A stretch of DNA of 64,000 nt. Source: Epiperipatus broadwayi. Taxonomy: Eukaryota > Onychophora > Udeonychophora > Euonychophora > Peripatidae. Shown one piece after another: positions 26,400 to 39,569 of this stretch. Made by a program: the position numbers and the translations under genes. Under the pieces are notes generated by a model. That model was not told the DNA's origin. It searched no databases and worked only from the letters and a program-made list of their open reading frames with translations. The DNA lies in assembly GCA_028023455.1 (NCBI GenBank), contig JAQFVV010013347.1, positions 50,001-114,000 on the forward strand, in the 5' to 3' direction. Within the stretch, counting starts at the first letter, position 1. Every line of letters starts with the position of its first letter.

Positions 26400-26600
26400 G
26401 AATGGTATAAAATGAATAAAATATCATATGACTCTATCACATTACACTAACTTCCACATTGATGTTTTAGCAGCATAATTTTTTTGCTGCTGAAACCACA
26501 ATGTGTAAGTTGTTGTTATGTGGTAGAGTCATGTGGTATTACTTAAAAGATGATAATCTGATTCTTTTAGTTCAAATCTGTCAAATAAGCACTTTTCTTT
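26400..26600. repeat. Foldback element, family D copy 1
   Basis: 26425-26475 (CATATGACTCTATCACATTA and on to TTTTAGCAGCA) is complementary to 26485-26538 (TGCTGCTGAAAC and on to ATGTGGTAGAGTCATGTG), a hairpin with about 55-bp arms. Its right flank (GATAATCTGATTCTTTTAGTTCA) recurs in copy 2. Confidence 0.75.
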
Positions 26601-26679
26601 GGATTGAAAAAGATAATATACAAACAATTCAATAAAATATCTCTTATTATTATACATATCTTATATCTTTTGACAAATC

Positions 26680-26830
26680 TGAGGTAAAGGAGTCAGATTA
26701 GCATTGTTCATGTAATACTCTTTTTCTTCTGTTGAAACAGCAATGTGTAAACTGTTGTCATGATAGTCATATGATATTATCTGAACAATGATAATCTGAC
26801 TCCTTTAGTTCAGATCTAAACAAATAAACA
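26680..26830. repeat. Foldback element, family D copy 2
   Basis: AAGGAGTCAGATTAGCATTG (left) and CAATGATAATCTGACTCCTT (right) form the outer arms. The inside (GTTGAAACAGCAATGTGTAA) resembles copy 1. No ORF. Confidence 0.75.
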
Positions 26831-26929
26831 TTTTTCTTTGAATTAACAATCTCATATATTTTAAAGCAGTCTAAAGTTTTCAAAAACTTAAGCTAACAGT
26901 GTTGATTAGTTTTAATATCTACAGGATAT

Positions 26930-27180
26930 AAATTCCTAGCCCCAGTATAGAGGGGCCCATACTGAACTACTTTCATACTATATGACTGTTCAGGCAAATT
27001 GGGTAATTGAAAACATTTATATGTTTGTGAATTTGGACTGACAGCTTGATAGGAAAACAAAGAAGTAAATGAAGCCTGCTAGATAAAAGGTGCATTCATT
27101 TACAAAGATCCAGGTACAGATCCATAGCTCCTCATTGACAAAAGCCATAAGCTAAATATTAGATAGAACAACATTGTATA
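26930..27180 (+). repeat. Decayed relative of hammerhead element A
   Basis: CCCATACTGAACTACTTTCA, TAGATAAAAGGTGCATTC, AGATCCAGGTACAGATCCATAGCTCCTCA and GCCATAAGCTAAATATTAGAT follow in the same order as the A consensus up to and through the ribozyme. The hammerhead core (27137-27170) is destroyed. Confidence 0.5.
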
Positions 27181-27764
27181 GGATTTTATTAAGCATTATT
27201 AAATGATATCTATAAATTAGTAAAGTTTAAAAAAATAATTTTATCAATGTTAGACTTCTTGAGTTATATAATCTGACCATTGCTGATTGCATTTTGACAA
27301 ATGTTTTATAACATTTGACAATGTTCTGAGTCTATATCTGGTTGTTTTCCAAATATTTAATTATGGGAAAAATGATGCCAGATATTTTTTTATATTCTAC
27401 AAATTCAAAGCTTAATGATAACAAATATTTATTAAATATTTCTATAATTTCTTTTAATATTTGGATACGATTTTTTATACTAATGCTACTTTTAAATGTA
27501 GTTTATTATTTTGATTGATTTGAATTCAAAGTTTTTTATTGAGAGTTATAATGATTTTAATAAAATTCTTGTATTGAACTAATAGAATACCTAGAATTGT
27601 AATTTCTAATAAAGTGAAAACATGAACTATCCTATATTTTGTCCCAAGCCCCTTCACATGCAATATATATAACATATTATAGCTCATATTTTGTTGACAA
27701 AATTTGATTATAATACAATAAGTGTTGTTTATTGTACTGTAAATGTACAATACAATATTTTTCA

Positions 27765-27805
<41 letters not shown>

Positions 27806-28884
27806 GTCAAAATTACCCAAATTCACAACTCAACCAGTCTAGCCAAAAATACACTCTAAATCACTACTAATGGTTTCACTGATACAAGCAGATATATGCA
27901 TATATAAATTATTATTATAATATAAACAATTTTTTTAAAAAATAATGTTATTAATAATAAATTGAGAAGCACATTTACATATATATTTATAGAACTCTGT
28001 ATGTGTTTATTCATTTACAGTTATATTTCATAGCAATTAAATAACTGGGCATTTTTTTATTCAATAATTTTTTAAAATTGTAATGAAACGACAAATTTAT
28101 TATTGGAAGATGCAGATATACATCATTACCTCTTTGCAATGAATGGTTTAAAATTATGTAATCCAGATTGTTGGCTAAATTCTTCATAGTGACTTAAGGA
28201 TTTCTGATAAAACACAAGACCAACAAATATAATGTCCTTACAACCTGGAACTTATATCAATTGCAGCTTGTATACGAAAAGTTAACCAAAAGAATATAGA
28301 ATGAAAAATCATAATATTTAACCATAGATTTAAGATTTTTTCCATTTTAACCAAAAAATTATACTTTAATTACAATTTTAGCTGCTTCATGGGCACAAAC
28401 ACAGTCGCACGATTTTTTTTTTTTTTAATATAATTTTTCTAATTAATGACTCATTCTTTTGAAACATACTGCCAATTTTTTATTTTTCCTTATTAAACCA
28501 ATATGTTTCTTTTCATTTAATGAAAATACTTTTTTTTAATCACTCATTTTACTAAGGATATAATACGTAATATATATAAAACTTTATTTAAAAAATGCAA
28601 GAAAAAGGTATGTGTTTTTAAACTATGATACTGAACTATATTTAAATTGTGAAGAAAACATAATTAAATAAATTCATGTTTGAGATTTGAGAACATTAAA
28701 TTTACTAAAGAAAACATTTTGCTACTGTAGCAAGATTTTAACAGATTTATAAGGAATTTCAATATTTTTATAATTTTTTTATTGATATGGTTTTTGATTA
28801 CTTAAATTTTTTTGTTTAGTTATAGTTGAACTTATGTAATTTGATACAGCACTACATCTTCACTATATTTTTTTTTTCACTTTT
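27181..28884. other. AT-rich spacer with CA/TA microsatellite
   Basis: A CA repeat followed by a TA repeat lies at 27767-27806. No gene recognised. Confidence 0.5.
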
Positions 28885-29109
28885 TTAAAATATTAATATT
28901 ACTACACATTTTTTCCCAACCATCTCATATATTTTTCTTATATAGACATTTGGTAACAGTTCTTCTATTTTTTTATCTGCTTCTTTTAAAATATCATATA
29001 ATTCATCATGTTTTGGATGCTTTACATTTTTGATTATATAATGTATCCATTTGCCACATCTATGACCTAAGTTCAAATCTAAACAGAATAAACATAGAAA
29101 TTTTTTCAA
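28885..29109 (-). CDS. Unidentified open fragment
   Basis: A 74-codon frame with non-repetitive, charged composition (RCGKWIHYIIKN, KHPKHDELYDILKEADKKIE). It has two Cys in the N-terminal part and looks helical in the middle. No family recognised and no clear splice sites or promoter. It may be an exon or a transposon remnant, or chance. Confidence 0.2.
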   Translation of the reverse strand: MKKFLCLFCLDLNLGHRCGKWIHYIIKNVKHPKHDELYDILKEADKKIEELLPNVYIRKIYEMVGKKCVVILIF

Positions 29110-29663
29110 CAGATTTACATTTTTTTCCAGGTAGGTGACCTACATCTAATCTATGAAACCACTCAGTATTTACTGTTTTGGTGAATGAATATCTAGAAAT
29201 TGTTAATTAGAAAGTAAAATAAGAATGAAAAAAACAAAACAGTCAAACTCTCACTATCCAACAATTGAAATATCTGGTAAATATTGTTTCTTTATGAAGG
29301 ACTCTTAGAGAAGTTTTTGCTTAACATTGAGCTTTTAAAAATACTTGACAATTCAGCTGTTTTAATTATAGATGGTAGTTTAGATTTCTTCTTTTCTTGA
29401 TAATTCCTAATTATATTATTATATTTCATAATTAACTCTTTTTATGGCATTTCAAAAAATTCCAGATAGTCAATTCTTATAAATAGATCATTTAAGTATA
29501 TATATTCTTTTGTATTGTCTTGACTCAATTGAAAATATAATGGCGAATTACTGCTTTCTTATATTGCTTACTTGAGTTTTAATACTAATAGAATATCAAT
29601 TATCTTCTTATTGATCTTATTTATATTTTAAATGTCAGTAAAATCTATTAACATTTTTAAAAA
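29110..29663. other. AT-rich spacer
   Basis: Nothing recognised. Confidence 0.5.
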
Positions 29664-29750
29664 TTGACAACGTTGGTGGCCTAGCCGTTGGCATAGCTGC
29701 CTTCCAATCAGCTGGCCCGAGTTCGCTTCGCGGTCAACGCTTTGACATAT
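29664..29750 (+). repeat. tRNA-like short element (SINE-like)
   Basis: GGTGGCCTAGCCGTTGGCAT is box A-like, CCGAGTTCGCTTCGC box B-like. Starts TTGACAACG and ends CGCTTTGACA, followed by a short TA repeat. Relative of 7525-7610 and 42191-42283. Confidence 0.6.
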
Positions 29751-31639
29751 ATATATATATAAAATCAGTAGAATATTTCTGAAGTTTACAAATATAATGT
29801 TAATATTGTTTTTTAATAACTTCGGATTTTAAACTTGCAATGACACATATTTTCCATCTCACCAATCCATTATCATTTATGTTGAATCGTAAATTTTCAA
29901 AAATTTAAAAACTATTTCATAAATTTCAATTATATTTTTAGTTCTGACATTAAACTTTCTTTTATGTATATATGCATACATATCAAAATTATATTTATAA
30001 TTTGAATAAAATAATTTCTAGTTTAAATTTTATATATCAGTAATATGGCATCAAATGTTTTAAAATTATCTACTTTACAGTAAGTCTATACATTTTATTT
30101 ATTTTTTTATCAAGCATATTTAGTTTCATTGTCTATAAATTATCAGTTAAAAAGGCGTTCTCGGTGCTTAAATTTTGAAGCAGATTGTATGAATAAAATA
30201 TTAATTTTTGTTAATTAATAAATTTGAATAGTGATTTATAATATTGTATTTTAAATTATTAAAAAAGTTTCAGATTTCAAATTTAAATATGCAATTTATT
30301 TTCTATAGTTTATGTTATTCTAAAATTAAAGTTTTAAGAGAATGATGGTCAAGGACTCTGTAGCATAGTTATTCTTTCTATATTCGTCAGAGAATTTAAT
30401 ATAGCTATATATAAATTAACCAAAAAATGGCTTTAATTTTAATACATTAATCACAGTTTGAATATTTTAATTTGATAATAGAACTTACAATTTCTTGTTT
30501 AAATAAAACTGATGCTTATATATATTTTATATAAATACATGTCTATAAATAATCATTTTAAATAATATTAATTCACTTTCGTATATTTTTCTAACAATGT
30601 ACGCATGCACACACATTTAAAAACTTTGATGGTCAAATTGACGCGGGTAAAAAATTTAAAACTTAATTCTTCAATTTTGAAAATCTTTATTTTTTTCAAT
30701 TTCATTTTGTATTACATGTCTATCATAGTCTAGACAAAGCTCAAACAAATATTAGTAAATTTTATCAATCTTCTCATATACTTTTCTGATGAACTTTCAC
30801 CTCTGAAGGGGACAGATTTAAAGAATTTTAATTAATTCTCTATTAAAAAATAATAATAATTATTGTTATTTTTATATATGATTTATTTAAATTAAATTTA
30901 AACTTTCGATATTATTATTCTAATTATATTTCATTTGACATAAAAGGTTAAATCTTTAAGATTTTAATTCTGAATAATTATCTATTAATGAATTATAAAC
31001 TTTTATTTTAATCCCCCCATTTCTATTTATTTTATTTATAATTATAGATTAGAATATAATCAAAAGACTCATTAAATTTTTTTTAGACAAGGTATACAAA
31101 TTTTCTCTCGATTAAATTTATTACAATATTTATATAATTAAGCTAACAGATTATAGGGTAAAGCAGTTTACTTCGCTAACTTTGATATGTTGAATTTTAT
31201 TATAGGTAATTGGAAGAACTGTACATATATTAAAATAATTTATGTATAATATTATCTATATAGATTTAAAAGTTATATATTCCAATGGCTTTTTAAAAAA
31301 AAAATATTACTTTATTTGCAAAGTAATTTAAAATTTAAAAAAATCACACAAAATATGATTATTTATAATCAACACAAAAATTTGTTCTTATCACTGATCA
31401 TTCTTCTCTTATATGTACATAAAGTTTGTTATATGAAAAAATATCTACTTTTAAAATCTTTATTTTGTCAAAAATAATTAAATACATATATAATTAACTT
31501 ATATAGTATTTAAATCATTGTTATCTAATTCACTCCTGCAGGTTTTGATTTTGAATACATTAAAACTAATATTATAAGAGAATACTTTTGTATTAAATAA
31601 ATTTTTGTAATTTGTTGCCTTCTTTATAAGGTTTAGCTC
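29751..31639. other. AT-rich spacer
   Basis: Nothing recognised. Confidence 0.5.
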
Positions 31640-31763
<124 letters not shown>

Positions 31764-33169
31764 ATTGTTCATAAAGAGTGACATTGTTAAAAATATATGG
31801 TTGAAAACTACACAGCTTCAGAACAAACATATTGATATTATTGGTGTAGTTCAAATAAATTGTTAGGCAGATGTCTGATAAATGTAAACTTGTAAACTGT
31901 GTATTTGCTTATGGTTCTATTTTCATTGTCTGAGGGTTTAGTTCATCAGTTTAAAATACTTTTTGATTAAATTAAATATATCCTTTGGACAATTGAATAC
32001 ACAGATATGGTGTTTAAAAGAATGTTGAAAATGAGATGAGTGGCAAAAATTGTTCTTATTACAGCAAAAGTCATTTGGTTGTTTAAGGTTATGATCTGGT
32101 TCAGGTTCTTAATAGTGACCACGTAGCAGCAAAAATATCTGGGCATGTAATTTTGCCATCTCTGGCCTTCAGTTGTTTGACCTTATTAGAAAATGTGGCT
32201 GGATACCTTCTGGTGTTGTTTCCATCACACTTGGCACCACAAAGTTTATATCAAGAAGTTGCTGCATGTCTATAGGTGGTAATCATAATCATTTAAGGTA
32301 TTTGTCAGAGCTGTGCAGGTACAGAATAAGTGCTGTTATGTTTTTTCTTTCCTGTGACACAAGGAACAAAAAGCATCAACTTTGGTATAAAACCTGCAGT
32401 ATTTAAGGAAATAGGAAGTAGGGCATGAAGATTTAGCATTAAGAGAAAGTCAAAAAATTTGGGTTCCAATGGCCATTTTTTGAATCACTGCATCAACTGA
32501 CTGTTGTTCATACTTAGCATTGATAACTATGAATCCATAGTTAGGTTCAGGTACAACACATTATAAATGCTCTAATAGTTGTATTTACCAACACCCAACA
32601 AGACACTTGATCATATATGCTTTGGAGTTGGTTTATAAGCAAAAACAAATATCTATGTGAAGGTAGTGGTAAGTCTGTGGGTGCTATTTGAAGGATGCAT
32701 CTGAGATCTGGAAAACTTCTTATCAGTGCAGCCAGAAAATTAATACTTTTTTTGTATATGAAAAATTTGAATGGAGTGAAGATGTAATCCATTTCTGTTT
32801 TGTGAGAAACTAAGTCATTTTACAAAGATGGAGAATACTTTTCTGCACTATAATAACTTGCTAGAGTGAGAAACTGGATGAAGTGAAAGATTTAGTGAAG
32901 TTTATTTTGGTAATAGGTTATTTTTATAGTTGCAAGCTGATTGAAAATGTATACTTTTGCAATTAATGAAAGGTAGGTTTTGGAGAAAGAGTTGTTTATG
33001 TGTTGTGCAATATCTTTCAGTTTTTTTGGGGGATTTTTTGTCTCATTCCAGAGGGCTCCAGGCAGAAAGGAAATCTGAAGAAATTAGTTGGTTTACCATG
33101 ATAAATTTCTGTATATATCTTGCCAGTGTAAATAAACCACAATGATGTTATGTTTTTTGGAGGCAAGAA

Positions 33170-33510
33170 AATCAGTAAGGTCATCCATGTATGCAATACA
33201 TGGTATATGTAGTCCAGTGTGTGGAATTTGAATTCCTTGTAATTTTTGTTAAATTTTGTTTATGAGAGGGTTAATATAGAATAGGAATAATAAAGAACTA
33301 AGTGGAGATCCTTGAGATATAAATTGGTGATGAGAGAATAAAGGTGATGTTCTATTATTAATAATAATATGGATTTCATGACTAAGGAGTAAGTTGGTTA
33401 ATAGGTATAAGAAAGAATGAGGTATTTTTGTATCTGCAAGTGTCTGAATTAAAATTTCAATAGGAACTGAGTCAAAAGCAGACTCAATGTTAATTTGAAC
33501 AGCCATTGGA
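33170..33510 (-). pseudogene. LINE B reverse transcriptase core
   Basis: 85-codon frame 33506-33249 holds INIESAFDSVPIEILIQTL (palm block with catalytic Asp context) and QGSPLSSLLFLFYINPLI (block 4). In another frame the catalytic AYMDDL motif is intact at about 33195-33178. A frameshift separates the two. The C-terminal part continues with stops down to about 32000. Confidence 0.82.
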
Positions 33511-34097
33511 GTGTATGTTTTCTGCTCTCAAACTGAATTTACAATGGTTTTGGAAATGAGAGCAGTTTGGCCTGCTGAGGACCCTTTTTTGCATATTGAA
33601 ATCTTGATAATAGAACAAGGAGATATGGTTAAATTTTATCTTTTAGAGCCTTATCCAAGATTTTAATACCAAGGAACCCCATAGAGATTGGTTGCAGATT
33701 ATATACATCAGATTTTGAAGCTTAAGGAGATTGCCTATAGATTTTTTATAGTAAACAACCTTTGTGATAGATAATTTGCTAAATCACATAGATATGTGGT
33801 GGTAAACTTATTGAGATGTGAAAATATAAATTTAGGGATTCAATATAGCCCTGGATGAGAAGGCTTGGGTATTGTTCTTAGTTTCAGCATGAAATAAGTA
33901 GCATGGAATGCTTTATCTAACTCTGTTTGCCACAGAGATCTTCAGACTGTATGAAGGCACAATATGACTGCAGCTTTTGTTTGAAATATTTGTATATTGG
34001 TTCTATAATATTATGTCCAGGTTTGGTGATACTTTCAGTTTTAAGTGCTCATGGAACTGACAGTGGAAGGATATCCCAGAGCCCATATAATATACTC

Positions 34098-34424
34098 TCA
34101 TGTCCAGGTATATTGTTTTGTTAGACATATTTTTTTCTTTTTTGTGGCAAGGTACTCTTTTAGAGTGTTGTAGGTGTCATTATATACTTGTGTATGTCTT
34201 TTTATGTGTGGGTAGGTACCTGGTGCAGATTTACACATGGTGATCCCTTTATATAACTTATCAGCCAAAGATAGAAGTCTTGAGGGTGATGGGCTGGTTC
34301 TGGTAATATGATTTATATTGGAATGACAGAATGTTGATAAAGGAAATATACCATTGAACAGGGTCAAGTTGCATAGTGCTAAGTTTAAGCAGCATAATGT
34401 ATGTTTCCTTGTACAAAAATTCAA
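34098..34424 (-). pseudogene. LINE B linker between endonuclease and RT
   Basis: A 108-codon minus-strand frame in the position of the EN-RT linker of LINE B, with no motif of its own beyond a basic middle part (HIKRHTQVYNDTYNTLKEYL). It is placed by context. Confidence 0.5.
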
Positions 34425-34639
34425 AAGTCAGACTAAAATAAAAATTATTATTGTTTTATTACTTGTATTGTTGATGTTTGCATTGCAAAGATTGAGTCTG
34501 AGTATTTGAATAGAGTTATCAAAAAAGAATGAGAGGTTAAATGTTAACTTAATTGAATGATGAAGCATGGGTGAATAAAATCACAGATCAGTAAGCAAAG
34601 TTTGATGATGGTTGTAGAATGAGATGGAGTTGGGAAGTA

Positions 34640-35120
34640 ATAAACCTACAGCCATCATTAGGGATATTGCAAGTTGGTGTAGCCATTTTGAAACAAAAGT
34701 GTGATATCTGATGTTAAGGTCACCCAGTAAAACAATTCGGTATAGAGTTGATGATAGTAGTACATTGATAGTAAGCAGTAATCTTGAGATGAAAGCTGGT
34801 CCAGGAGATATGTAAACAAAAATTGTGTTGAATGCAGCAGTACTGTGGTAAAGTGACTATACATAGGTTTGAGTTGATATATATTATTTAAATGAATAAA
34901 AATTGGCTGGTTCTTGTGATTACGAGACCAGAGCCATCAGAAGGTGATAATGAATCTTAGAATGGGTGCAAAAACCTTTGAGTTTTAGGTAGGTTGTGAT
35001 GTCAATCTGAGAACCACTATATAGTTTTATTTTCAGAAGACCCAGGATGTGTGGCTGTACAAATTGAATCCATTTACTTAGCTGGACATTTTTAAATTGA
35101 GTTTTGACCTCAAACATTGA
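34640..35120 (-). pseudogene. LINE B APE-type endonuclease region
   Basis: N-terminal piece 35117-34920 (LSKWIQFVQPHILGLLKIKL) resembles the strand carrying the catalytic Glu region of APE endonucleases, with ILGLVETRL-type spacing but Lys at the Glu position. Further on, LLGDLN at 34724-34713 is the conserved GDFN motif, followed by a DL.FYSP piece. Frames shift between them. It would nick target DNA in an intact element. Confidence 0.7.
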
Positions 35121-35795
35121 AAGATCCTATCTTTATTTTCATGATGAAAGTAAATGAATAAAAAAAAAGTATATGTTTTGAGAATCAGCTGTTTAGTATT
35201 GACTGAAATGAGATTCCAATTGTTGCCTTGTTTATAAGGTTTAGAAAAAGGTTTGCATAAACATAAATTGCCAGCTACAATGCAAAATTATAAGTTTTCA
35301 GGGCCAAAATCTAGGGCATCAAAATATTTAAGAGTTGTTTTGTTTACATTATTTGTTTAAGCAGGGAAGGTTTGTTATCTGTTGGTATACTATTGTATAT
35401 ATGTTTTTCTTCAGGGTTTTTGTTTGATCATTGCTTGAGATTAAGGTTTTGGTAAGTGAATGATGAAAATTTTTGGACTCAAGAGTTTGATGCTTTTGTT
35501 GAGTGTCTGCTAAATGGGGGTTACAGAATTTTAAGTTATAAAATGCTGTTATTAGTGGAGTATGTTAGGTTAATTTTGGTATCAAGTGTTTTTATTTTTT
35601 TATTACCATTATTTGTTCATGGTCACCCAGGTTTTCTTTTAGAAGTGTAATCTATGTTACAGCTTTCAACTATTGGTAATAATGGTATAGTGTATCCATA
35701 ACATCTATGTTGGTCTTGTTTATTATAAGTGAAAATTGGCTAGTATTGTCATTGTGAAGTATTGACTGTGGTACCTTAGCCATAAGAGAAACTAA

Positions 35796-36386
35796 TTATT
35801 TACATGGTTTGGCTGATGAGGTGAAAGTTTGATTATCATCCTGAGCAGTTTTGTTACTGATGTTAATGACTGTGCTATAGGTTTGATTTGTCTGCTTGAT
35901 GGAGAATTCAATTGGTGAAGCACCTTCATTTGAGGGAGAATTTATATGTGTATTAGGTGTTTTGTCAATATTCTCTTGGTTTTGATTAAGAATGCATCTA
36001 GGTGTATGATTATCCACCTGATTACATTGTAAGCATCAAGTAGTTAAGTAGTTGATTGCTAAATGACAATACTGGTGACAAGAGAAACATAGTAGCTTTA
36101 ATCCATTTATGTATAGGCAAAGTGATGCCTCTTGGTCTATTATCTGAGTAGATATAGTGGTTGGATCAATGTTTTTGTTTAACTTGACTTTAAACTCATA
36201 GCTATTGCTGTATATTGGAACTGGGGTGCCTTTTAGGTAAACTGGTTGCAAAAAGACAATCTTCCAGAATAGCTCCATTAGTTTTTGAAAATCCTGTGTA
36301 GAGTGTTTAAAAATTCCAGTTATGTATCTCTGTTTATTTTCATCTACAGCAATTAGAAAAAAATGACCCATTGTTTTGATATTCAT
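35796..36386 (-). pseudogene. LINE B ORF1 (gag-like, zinc knuckle)
   Basis: Two minus-strand frames, 36386-36036 (116 aa) and 36017-35796 (73 aa), separated by a small break. The first ends with a CCHC-like knuckle CFSCHQYCHLAIN in which the final Cys is Tyr; the second region starts in a further knuckle (CLQCNQVDNHTPRC) at about 36030-35990. The rest is hydrophilic, Asn/Thr/Ser-rich. In LINEs such proteins bind the element RNA (family knowledge). The 5' part extends with stops to about 36760. Confidence 0.7.
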
Positions 36387-36821
36387 TTTAAATCTATTTT
36401 TTTGGTTTTTATGATGAGATATATTTGACTGGGATGATCAACTAAGGATAGAACACTGTCCCATAGATTTGCAAAGTGAGTGTTTCATATAGTAAAAGCT
36501 CTTGGGAATTTATATAAAAAACAATGAATATCTGTAGCTGATAAAACTATTGAACAATGTATGAAAAAATGCAGAATGTGTTAAACAGTCCATTAGGAAT
36601 AGTGTTGTGGAACTTCACAGAAATGCTATCTAGCAAATCAGCAGTCCATATTGCTGAAGGGGGGGGGATTTGTCTGTCTTCAGCATTTTGATTATGTAAA
36701 TCAAAATTTTCAATATCGTTAGTTGAATTCCGACTCTTTTGACGTTTATGTAAACAAAATACGCTTGTTCAGAGGTTTTGGTAAAGCTCCAGCTATTGAA
36801 TATTGTTAGTTGTAAATTTTC

Positions 36822-37004
36822 TGAAACTTTGTGAAAAGGTAAAATTCATATTTGTAATTATGTTTTTCATATTTTTAATTACAAACACGAATTTTATTCC
36901 CTTTTCACAAAGTTTGTAATTAGTGTTTTGTAATTATATTTTTCATATTTTTAATTACAAACACGAATTTTATTCCCTTTTCACAAAGTTTGTAATTAGT
37001 GTTG
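36822..37004. repeat. 76-bp tandem duplication with internal inverted repeat
   Basis: 36853-36928 is repeated at 36929-37004 almost exactly (TTTTTAATTACAAACACGAA). AACTTTGTGAAAAGG at 36822 is complementary to CCTTTTCACAAAGTT in both copies, so each can fold back. Confidence 0.9.
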
Positions 37005-37310
37005 AGGTACCAAGCTTTGTTTTTTTTTTTTTTGCAATAATCAGTAAATGTTTTTAAAGTAACATTATTTCTTAGGTTTGTTTTTTCACTGGCATTGTGT
37101 AATACTGTAAGTGTGGCAGCCATTTATGTTACGTTTAGCTGATGCTGTGAACTAAATGTATTAGTTGTTTTTTCCTTTCATAGATGCACCCACTGATATT
37201 TGCAAACTTTTTATAATATAATTAATTTTGTTCTTGTTTTTAAAAAATAATTTAAAATTACTTTTTTATGATGGAGTTGCAAGTAATTTAATATTAAAAA
37301 TAGCAGGAGA
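37005..37310. other. AT-rich spacer between LINE B 5' side and the microsatellite
   Basis: A T tract at 37020-37034; nothing coding recognised. Confidence 0.5.
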
Positions 37311-37450
<140 letters not shown>

Positions 37451-37580
37451 TATCACATGATCACCATTTCTTATTTTTGCTCAAGCTGTTAAAACAAGTC
37501 AAAAACTCTCTTTAAAGCAGTATCATTCAGTACAAGCCAGAGTAAGGCTTGTGCATAAAATTCCTATCTAGTACCTACTC

Positions 37581-37639
37581 ATCCAATATTCCCAGACTGG
37601 TTTCTAGCTTGTGGTTTTCATCAGTGAGGAGCCTTGGAT
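37581..37639 (-). ncRNA. Hammerhead A5, core intact, stem II weak
   Basis: Minus strand: ATCCAA, CTCCTCA-CTGATGA, then a weakened stem II (AACCACAAGCT), GAAAC-CA-GTC, TGGGAA and TTGGAT. Catalytic core bases are all present, but stem II has lost pairs found in A7. Confidence 0.75.
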
Positions 37640-38101
37640 CTGATGGCACTGCACCTAGATCTTAGGATCTAATGCAACCTTCCAGCAGCCCTCTTCTGTC
37701 TTTACTTAACTACAAAACTATGAGTTTAAAATTGAAAACAATATTTTTAATCCAAGATCATTTGCCTATACAGTCATATAGGTCTGTACTCACCACCTTT
37801 TATCTCAACTACAAAACCATAAGTCTAAAATTTTGGAAAATATAATAATATTTTTAATCCAAGCTCATTTGCCTATACAGTCATATAGGTCTGAACTGAT
37901 TTATCTCTACTTAACTACAAAACTATGAGTCTAAAATTGAAAACATGAGTTCAGACCTATATGACTGTAGTATATGTGAATGAGCTTGGATTGAAAATAT
38001 TGTTTTCAATTTTAGACTCATAGTTTTGTAGTTAAGTAGAGATAAAAGGTGACTGCTGGATGGTTGCATTAAATCCTAAGATTTAGGTGCAGTGCTCTCA
38101 G

Positions 38102-38160
38102 ATCCAACACTTCTCACTGATGAAAGCCACAAACTAAAAACTAGTTTGGGGATATTGGAT
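38102..38160 (+). ncRNA. Hammerhead A6, core mutation
   Basis: CTGATGA at 38117-38123 intact; GAAA reads AAAA (G12 changed) and the cleavage triplet is GTT. ATCCAA (38102-38107) still pairs with TTGGAT (38155-38160). Probably inactive. Confidence 0.75.
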
Positions 38161-38275
38161 GAGTAGGCACTAGATAGGGATTTTATGCACAAGCTTTCTG
38201 GCATCCATTGATTACTCTGGCTTGCAATGAATGACACTACTGTATGGAGAGTTTTGCCTGTTTTAGTAATTAATT

Positions 38276-39569
38276 TATTAAAAATATTTTAGTTTTATAA
38301 ACCATGAACAAATTCTATTTATATCTTGATATCATACATATTTAGATATTTTTTTGATATTTGTTTAATCTTATAATGGTAGAAAGATAATTATTTTTTT
38401 ACTTTAAAAAAAAAAAGGATAAAACGAAGTCCTGAAGATGAAAAAAAAAAAAAAACCCATCTTTTAATATAGATTTAGTTATTCAATAAAAATAGAGTAA
38501 GATAATAATGGTAAAGCAATTTAATTTTATTTATAAATTAAGTTTTATTTATTTTCAGAGAAATAACAGTTTCGAAGAAGGTTATAAAAAAGGATAAAAA
38601 CCTTAGTTACCTTCTTAAATAGATAATAATATACGTTAATTTTTTAAATATGTATAGTGATTTTAATAAATTTGCATATTAGTCAATTTGAAGTCGCTAA
38701 TAAATGTCTTGAATAAACTTATTATACGGAGAATACTTTTACCCATTGATCATAATATCTTAAAAAGTCAAATACTCTTTGAAGCCATACATTTGACTCT
38801 TAGCCGATCATTAAATAATATATAAAATTTAAAAAAAAATTAAATGTTCTCATTCTTATGATGAACTTTTTAAATAAGCATCGATTAAAAAATTTTAAAA
38901 TATTATTTGGATTTTAACTCACAAATGTTATAATCTTCCCTCGAACGTTTGATATATATATACGTAAACATTAATCACAGACCTTATTTTATAATTCCAA
39001 GCAATAATTTCATTATTTTTAATGATAAAATTCAAAATAATTTTTAGATATCTAAAATAAAATCATTTTTATTCTAACTTCACAATACTAAAACAATTTG
39101 CATTCTAATCGTTCTAAATAATGTTTATTTGAATTTTAGATTCAAATCATCTTTAAGATATTTTAAAATTATTAAATATCAAGGTTAAAACAAATACAAG
39201 GCCATAAGATTTCCGAGTTCCTTATTTGCTTCTTTATAAAAGTAAAACCGCAAGTGTATTGTGTAAATTAACAGTATTTTCATAATAAAATTAAACAAAG
39301 ATTTATTAAAATGACTTATGTTATAAATTCTAGATAAATGTCAGTTAAGCAAGACTGAACACAAACTTCAAAATAAACTTTTGATTAGATTATAGATATA
39401 CACTAACTAAAATACAAACATTCTTTCTAATACTTTTCCATAGAAAAGCAGTTGAGAATAAATCAATGCTGGCGTGTTAGTTCAATGCATAGTAGTGATG
39501 ATTTACATTTTCCTGTGTATGTTTTGCCATCTAGCTAAAACAGATAGATGTACTTTGCAATCAATAATT
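38276..39569. other. AT-rich spacer
   Basis: Nothing recognised; A tracts near 38407 and 38442. Confidence 0.5.

Larger units (their letters stand above)
37451..38275. mobile_element. Inverted pair of hammerhead A units
   Basis: A minus unit (37451 to about 37930) and a plus unit (about 37940-38275), head to head with an inner segment partly duplicated (CCTATACAGTCATATAGGTCT occurs twice as direct copies and its complement once). Outer ends match the A consensus (CATGATCACCATTTCTTA on the left, TGCCTGTTTTAGTAATT on the right). No ORF. Confidence 0.82.

Noticed and set aside
32173-33145. Plus-strand frames at 32173-32406 and 32957-33145
   Set aside because: They are antisense shadows of the LINE B C-terminal and RT regions.
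35814-35845. CTGATGAGGTGAAAG in LINE B as a hammerhead
   Set aside because: No stem II, and it lies in antisense of the ORF1 coding sequence.
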